A stretch of 64,000 nucleotides of DNA. Origin: Paramecium octaurelia (taxonomy: Eukaryota; Ciliophora; Oligohymenophorea; Peniculida; Parameciidae). The translations under genes were made by a program, and so were the position numbers. Positions 58,619 through 64,000 of this stretch are shown here, piece after piece. The notes under the pieces are model-generated. The model was not told the origin of the DNA and made no database searches. It worked only from the letters and a program-made list of their open reading frames with translations. Positions within the stretch are counted from its first letter, which is position 1. The number at the start of each line of letters is the position of its first letter. The stretch is taken from assembly GCA_905182995.1 (NCBI GenBank), contig CAJJDP010000055.1:124001-188000 (forward strand), given 5' to 3'.

Positions 58619-61039
58619 TCAAAATTCATTGGAATTTCTTTTTCCGATAACTCTTTTCAAGATGCTCTAATTTTAAGATGTCTTTGGACTTAATTGCATT
58701 TCAATATCCTGAAGATCTACTTCACCATCTGATTCTTTATCTTATTAAACTTGATTTTTAAATTTGCTAAATTTTGTGGATATGAGCCTTTTAGCTCGAT
58801 CTGTTACATCAATCTCTTTAGAAGTTTTAGTTTGTTAGATTAAAAGCCACGAAACTTCAAAAATGTTCTAGATTTAAGGTCCCAACTTTTTGATTAATTG
58901 ATTGTTTAGATAGGCATCTTCATCTTAATTTTCAATTAAAGCCATCAGTCTTTCATATGCCTTATAGAATAAATACTATACTTTAAACAACTTAGAATAT
59001 AGATACTAAGGAGAATCAGGATCAAGAAAATTCTCCTTGTTTTCTATTACTTATTTGCTCACCTAATCCAATTAGATTTTCATTGAAGATTCTACCTTAT
59101 TAATGTTATTCATAGATCTCAAATTAATTTAATGATTACCTCGAATGCTTTGATGATTTCAGAGTTTAAGCCCGTTGTCTTGAAGGCATGGATTTTGATT
59201 CTTGCAAGGTAATCAACGGTTTTGGAGTAAAATTAAAGATGATTTATTGAGGTTTCTTTAATAACAATTCTTTTAATTTATCTATTTCATGTAATTTATC
59301 AAGAATACCAAACACATCCAATTCTGCATTAATTTGGTTTCTAAAATAAATTAAATTATGTACACAGCTTTATTCAATAATAGAACTTAAGGATTTTTCA
59401 TCATTCTTTCACAAAATATCTTTTAGAAAAAGAACTTAAAAGTAAATTCCAGCTTTCTAGTTTTAGCAAAGATTTTTTAAATCTATTCGAAAAAGTATTA
59501 TCTTCCATTTTTACTTCCAATTTTGTCCAACGAAGTCTAATGCTTCTCCAACAATTTAATATTATTAATAGATAATTAAGATAAAGGAATAATTTCTTGA
59601 ACTGAGTTTAATTATTTAATCGAAACTCCTTTGGATGGATTCTTTATGGATTTTTGTGATTTATTCATATTTGCTTAATCTTTATCTAATCTGACGCTTT
59701 GCTGTACTTGTCCCAAACTCATCATTGATTGTTATTGATTTGAGTCTTAGGCTTAGGCTTGAAAGTCGAAATCATCAGCATTCGATATTAAATCATTTCT
59801 ATTTAATTTAGATTATGAACCATCATCTATATCAAAATCAAACAATTCATTTGATAAATCAACTAATTCTAAATTATAAAATAAAATGAGTTACAGGATT
59901 ATTTGTTATAAACCTAAATAAAGAATCCAAAGAATACTATCATTATCTATAAGAATCCTCCCAAATAAGACATTAAATCATCTACTTTTTAATAATTTCT
60001 CTTAATATTTTCCGAATATGTACTCCTTCTCATATAAAATTGAGCATATGTGCTATCTACTGCTGTTCCCAACAATGTTAGATCTCTATAATCTGTAGCT
60101 GATCGAACATTATAAGTTTCGTTGACAATTCCTTTAAATGGCGTCAAACTGTCATCTGTTTAAAAATTGTATTTCCTCCAAAATATGTTAGCTTATCTAG
60201 ATAGTTATTTAGGGGTCTAGCATAAACTTAATCTTATACAAAAGTAAAATATAATTCGTCATCCAAAAATGCTGTTGCGTAATCTTATGGATTTGTAGGA
60301 TTCATTACTAGGTTTGTCATGTAAAGGGAAACCTTAAATGCTGAATTCTTTGATAAAAAACTTGAAATTGCCTCTTTGGATTGACAAGTAGGCTTCCAAG
60401 TTAATCGAGAATTTTGACTAGTATTATTATTGCAATCTGTCACGATTATTTTTATATAGTCGAATTCATGACTTGCGTACCTTCCAGCTAATTTTAATGA
60501 ATAGTTATAATCTGGACATAGGAAATTCTTTAGTCCTACTTAGTCAAATTGTGTTTTGAAATCAACATTGTATTTTGTAAAAACCTTTTGGAATCTGTCT
60601 AGTGTACAAGGAATTAAGTTGACCTCTTGAGCTAGTTTTATCACTGTTCCATTATCCAATCGTGTAGAATTCCTATCTAAATTAAGTTCATTACTGCTGT
60701 AACACTGTAATGTTAAAGTAAGGACTTGTTGTAAAGTTTGTCTGCTCAATTTGAAAAGCAATCATAAAATTGTCATCATTTAGTTCAATTAGGTCGGGGT
60801 CTTCTTGGAAATCTGTAGTTTAGGCAACAAAAATTTGGGTTTTTGCAAAAAAAGTGATAACATTTGATTGAAAAAAGACAACCAAAACAACAATTATCAC
60901 TAAAGATGCAAATCCTCCAAATCCTGTCTTGTATGTATCTTCTTTTTTATAATTAAAATTAACTCCCTATCCAAAAATATCGCACCTCTTGAGAACTATA
61001 ATATGATCAGGTAAATATACATTCTTATACAACTTACAT
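58619..61039 (-). CDS. two-membrane-segment D-x-F-G-Q family protein, copy 4
   Basis: About 770 residues. Start ATG 61037-61039; a 25-nt intron gives MQVVQEFLKRCDIFGQGVNF, matching copy 3 nearly residue for residue. Span 1 is GGFASLVIIVVLVVFFQSN. The lumenal or extracellular part has VDFKTQFD, ending on a Cys-containing core; span 2 (LGGFLQIMIVFFGFFIQVYN) lies in a segment almost identical in DNA to copy 3. The tail is longer than in copy 3: DVFGILDKLHEIDKLKELLL, FNFTPKP, then KEIDVTDRAKRLISTKFSKF and VDLQDIEMQLSPKTSQNQS. It ends KRVIGKRNSNEF at TGA 58619-58621. Confidence 0.83.
59821..60011. repeat. 191-bp near-identical segment shared with copy 3
   Basis: Partner of 55986-56176; five mismatches by eye, two of them in the 26-nt intron. 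Likely gene-conversion tract. Confidence 0.85.
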
Positions 61040-61707
61040 TAAATTAAAAATTAAAAATAATTAATACAAATATCTATCCATAATGCTTTCAAATAATAAA
61101 TATCTAATGGTTTTTGTTTTGACATTTTGAATTAACCAAAATTCTGAGAAAAATTAAAATAATATATCCTTGAAAAATTAACACATGTATTCAATTAATT
61201 TAGAAGTTAATAATTAATTTTTATTGCTATATAATTTTATTTATAATGAATTATTAGTATGATCATTTAAATTAAATTTTTGACCAACACTTTTTTTATC
61301 AATATTTTGAAGAAATCAAAGCATTTGATAAAGAATTTAATCAAACTAGGTAATTCTAAAAGTATTAATTGGATAGCTTTTCTATTTTCCTTTTTTGAAT
61401 ATGTATTGATAATGAAAATTATAATTTACAAATTAAATAAGCATTATTTTTGATTAAATTCTCTATAATTCTAATATAGCAGCTTATTGAAAATTACTAA
61501 AATCAAATAAGAGAATTTTCGATTATGCTTCATTTTTAAATGCACTTTAGAGAATATTAATCCCCATAATGATGTTAAAATTAAAGAGGAAGATTTGATG
61601 CCATTTGAAGCAAGAGAGATGTAAATTTATAAGTGTTTAAAGGAATAGTTAAATTTATATATATTATTTATTGTCATAATTAAAATTAAAATAAAACAAA
61701 AAAAATA
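61040..61707. other. 668-bp AT-rich region with pieces of a possible small gene
   Basis: ATG 61246 on the plus strand reads MNYQYDHLNQIFDQHFFYQY and then FEEIKAFDKEFNQT before a plausible donor. About 200 bp further on, NINPHNDVKIKEEDLMPFEA and REMQIYKCLKEQ read well in frame. I could not connect the two with legal introns, so no gene is called, but a short soluble protein may be encoded. Confidence 0.4.
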
Positions 61708-61893
61708 ATGAAACTCAGTCAAATATTAAGATGGTCAACAACTGATGGCAAACACTTAATAATGAGATTATTTTATTACACATACATACCAATTATTTTA
61801 ATTTTAGGTAAATGACAAATATCATGTTTTTTATTAGGTTATAAATCAATGAACATTTAGGCATTATTCCCTCAATTAGCATCTAAACAATGA
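61708..61893 (+). CDS. 51-residue single-span membrane protein
   Basis: Two exons, 61708-61807 and 61838-61893, with a 30-nt GTAAAT...TTATTAG intron. MKLSQILRWSTTDGKHLIMR, then LFYYTYIPIILILGYKSMNI (one span) and QALFPQLASKQ to TGA 61891-61893. Basic N-terminus, one membrane span and small size are like minor subunits of mitochondrial complexes; that role is inference. The intron with a proper consensus and clean ends supports a real gene. Confidence 0.6.
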
Positions 61894-62081
61894 AAGGATA
61901 TTTGATATTTATGATCTATAAGCAAATTAAACATATTATTCAAATTATTTGAAATATTGCAAAATTTTATGATTATAGAATCTGAGCATCATATATTTTG
62001 CTAGAAATAACAAATTAATATAAATTCAATTACTCTATAAAATTAAAAGCAATATTATTTCAACAAAATTTTAATCGTAAA

Positions 62082-63248
62082 ATGGGAGATGAATATGGCT
62101 TTGATAAAGAGAGATTCGTCAATTATACTCAAGACACCTTTGATTGTCCAATATGTTCATGTGTTGCTAGGTTACCAAAAGATTGTAGTGCATGTGGATC
62201 AGTTTTTTGTGGACCTTGCGTAGATTCATGGCTTAAAAAATAATAGTAATTCATTCATCTAATCTTTAAGAGAATGCATCAATAGATGTCCTAAGACCTC
62301 AGTAATACAAGGAATTTAAAAGTCATTAAAGAGAATATATGATGATCTTGAGATTCGATGTATATTTTTAAACTAATTAAATAGGCTAGTATTGTTAAAA
62401 GCCCTTTAAGATAGCTGAGATTGAAAAGCATGAGAACAACTGTTAAATACCAAAATGCTCTAATTATGACATCTGTGGAAACAATTTAGGAACAAACGAA
62501 TTTGAGAAACAAAAGGTATAGCAAATTATTGATTAATTTTAGGTTTGCGATCAAGCTTGTCTACTCTTGAGTAGAATCAAATAAACAAAAAATAAATAGG
62601 ACCTCTATTCATGTTTAAAATAGTATGTTAAAGAGAGAAAACCAATTATTCAAATTTAACCATATGGTTTTAACATTCCAGTTGTTTAAAATCAAGATTA
62701 CCCGGTATTTAAATGGGACAGATAAAGAATGGGAGCTGGCATAACATCTTCTGATGGAGATACAAAAATATTCTTAAAGGAATAAGCCTATATGTTTAGA
62801 ACTGCTATTGCTACTCATGGGTTTGAAAAAGGCATTGGATATTGGGAAATTGAAGCAGATGAAAAAACAGAAAATGAATTAAAGATTGGAGTGTCGACTT
62901 AAAGAGACTTCAATTACAATACTGCATTTTGTGACTTTGAGTTTGGTTGGGCTTATTATGGATTAGCATAGGTATCAAATCTCATTAATATTTGAATAGT
63001 TGCGTCATAATAGTAATGCCACTGGACCATCTTTTGGCAAGAGATTTAAGAAGGATGGAATCTTAGGTGTTTGTTTGAATATGAACACAGGAACTTTAAA
63101 ATTTAGTTTAAATGGAGAACTTATGGGTACTGCCTACACTGATGAAAAATTGAAACAAGGGCCCATCTACCCTGCTGTTTCATTACTTCATTGTGCAGGC
63201 TGTAAATTAATAACTGGTAAACCTCTTCCATCCATATTCTAGATTTGA
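62082..63248 (+). CDS. RING-type and SPRY-domain protein (probable E3 ubiquitin ligase)
   Basis: About 360 residues. Start ATG 62082 (MGDEYGFDKERFVNYTQDTF). RING-like zinc site at residues ~21-60: CPICSCVARLPKDCSACG, then SVFCGPCVDSWLKKQ, and after an intron ECINRCPKTS. A TRAF-like Cys/His region follows: FKIAEIEKHENNCQIPKCSN and YDICGNNLGTNEFEKQK. The last ~190 residues are a B30.2/SPRY domain: FKWDRQRMGAGITSSDGDTK, HGFEKGIGYWEIEADEKT, ELKIGVSTQRDFN, GVCLNMNTGTLKFSLNGELM and GPIYPAVSLLHCAGCKL. A 28-nt intron at about 62971-62998 splits the SPRY. The order RING-zinc finger-SPRY recalls TRIM proteins without the coiled coil. The stop is TGA 63246-63248. Confidence 0.87.
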
Positions 63249-63268
63249 TTTATAAAAATAGTTAAACT

Positions 63269-64000
63269 TCATTAACTTTATTAATCAAACATTTTTACAC
63301 ATAGATCTTCCTCATCCTCTTACATAGCTCCTCTTCTTGTGGGATTACGTTACTTATTATATATTTTGTGTTGGATATCAATAAGTTTAGACAACTTGAA
63401 TACAATCTATAATTCAGGACCTAATTTTTAAATAAGGGCTTTGTTTGTATAAACAGTATCACTTGATTGAAGGATGTCATCATATGCCTTGTCTCTTAAT
63501 ATATATTTACATTAAATATTTTAGAGTAAATTAAGTGATCCCCAAACAAGCTAAAATAATTTCGAGACCATTATTTTTAATTTACTGTTTGTATTGAATC
63601 TTCTCTAAATATTTGAAATAAAAAATACTTCTCTGTGATTCCTGGACTCTTTACTATTTACTCAATTAGTTGTCTTGAAGGTTAAGCTGCATTGTTTTCT
63701 AAGTTTATTTATGGTTTAGGAGTGAAATTAAACATAAGAAGCTATTTATAATTTAAGACTGTTTCTTTTAATTTGTCTAATTCATTTAATTTTAAAAGTA
63801 TGTGGTGGACATCCAATTAATCTAAAATATTTTCACTTAATATTAAATATCGTAAATACAATGCTTTATTTATAAGTATCACTCTGGGGTTATTTTTAAA
63901 TAATTTCCCACAACTAATATAATTACAAAATATTAAAAAGTCTAAGTAGATTGGTTTCTATCTTTCAATTATATTAATAATTTATTTTTAAAAGTAATCT
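63269..64000 (-). CDS. two-membrane-segment D-x-F-G-Q family protein, copy 5, C-terminal part
   Basis: The frame runs in from beyond base 64000 and ends at TGA 63269-63271 with AMQEDEEDLCVKMFDQQSQ. It carries the family's tail signature: DVHHILLKLNELDKLKETVL, then NYKQLLMFNFTPKPQINL, as in copies 1, 2 and 4. The membrane spans are outside the window. Only 20 bp separate its stop from the stop of the convergent RING-SPRY gene. Orientation matches copies 3 and 4, so it may be the next member of the same array, interrupted by the small 61.7 kb gene and the RING-SPRY gene. Confidence 0.72.

Noticed and set aside
1-64000. Mobile elements, retained internal eliminated sequences, telomeres or CRISPR arrays
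   Set aside because: No transposase or reverse-transcriptase motifs, no long inverted ends, no telomeric repeat and no spaced repeats were seen. Short TA-bounded insertions cannot be excluded by eye.

Overview
The window reads as macronuclear DNA of a ciliate, most probably a Paramecium of the aurelia type. It is very AT-rich. Coding frames stay open only if TAA and TAG are read as glutamine, leaving TGA as the sole stop. Almost every gene is cut by tiny introns (about 22-31 nt, GT...TAG). Genes are packed on both strands with gaps that are often below 150 bp. I see no transposon, virus-like element or CRISPR array. Start, stop and intron positions were read by hand under this code.

Left part (1-15.4 kb): N-terminal half of a FAD glycerol-3-phosphate dehydrogenase (-), a very large type I membrane protein (-), the first member of a two-membrane-segment 'D-x-F-G-Q' family (+), a doubtful small gene (-), a MORN-repeat protein (+) whose stop overlaps the stop of a double cyclic-nucleotide-binding protein (-), and a large TTLL tubulin-modifying enzyme with an Asn homopolymer (-). 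Middle-left (15.8-30.1 kb): a trichocyst matrix protein (+), then three CNG/EAG-type potassium channels (-, -, +) surrounding a membrane-anchored bZIP transcription factor (+), and an ANTH-like adaptor (-).

Middle (30.6-46.8 kb): second D-x-F-G-Q family member (+), two unrecognised membrane-associated proteins (+), a small coiled-coil protein (-), ribosomal protein eS12 (-), an Enhancer-of-polycomb-like protein (-), an EF-hand protein (+) that appears twice because 1369 bp are duplicated around a single N (an assembly join), a tandem pair of unrecognised short proteins (-), HIBCH (-) and a second TTLL (+). Right part (47.3-64 kb): a NEK kinase (+), tRNA-Gln(UUG), a protein with a poly-Gln tract written almost wholly as TAA (+), an STPG/SHIPPO-repeat protein (-), two tandem D-x-F-G-Q genes (-) with a DMT-type transporter (+) between them, a 51-residue membrane protein (+), a RING-SPRY protein (+) and the C-terminal part of a fifth D-x-F-G-Q gene running off the end (-).

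Functionally the window is rich in cilium and cortex genes (two TTLLs, NEK, STPG, MORN, trichocyst matrix) and membrane excitability genes (three K+ channels, a cNMP-binding protein). The most interesting unexplained system is the five-copy D-x-F-G-Q two-membrane-segment family, which shows a likely gene-conversion tract between two neighbours. The membrane-anchored bZIP comes second.
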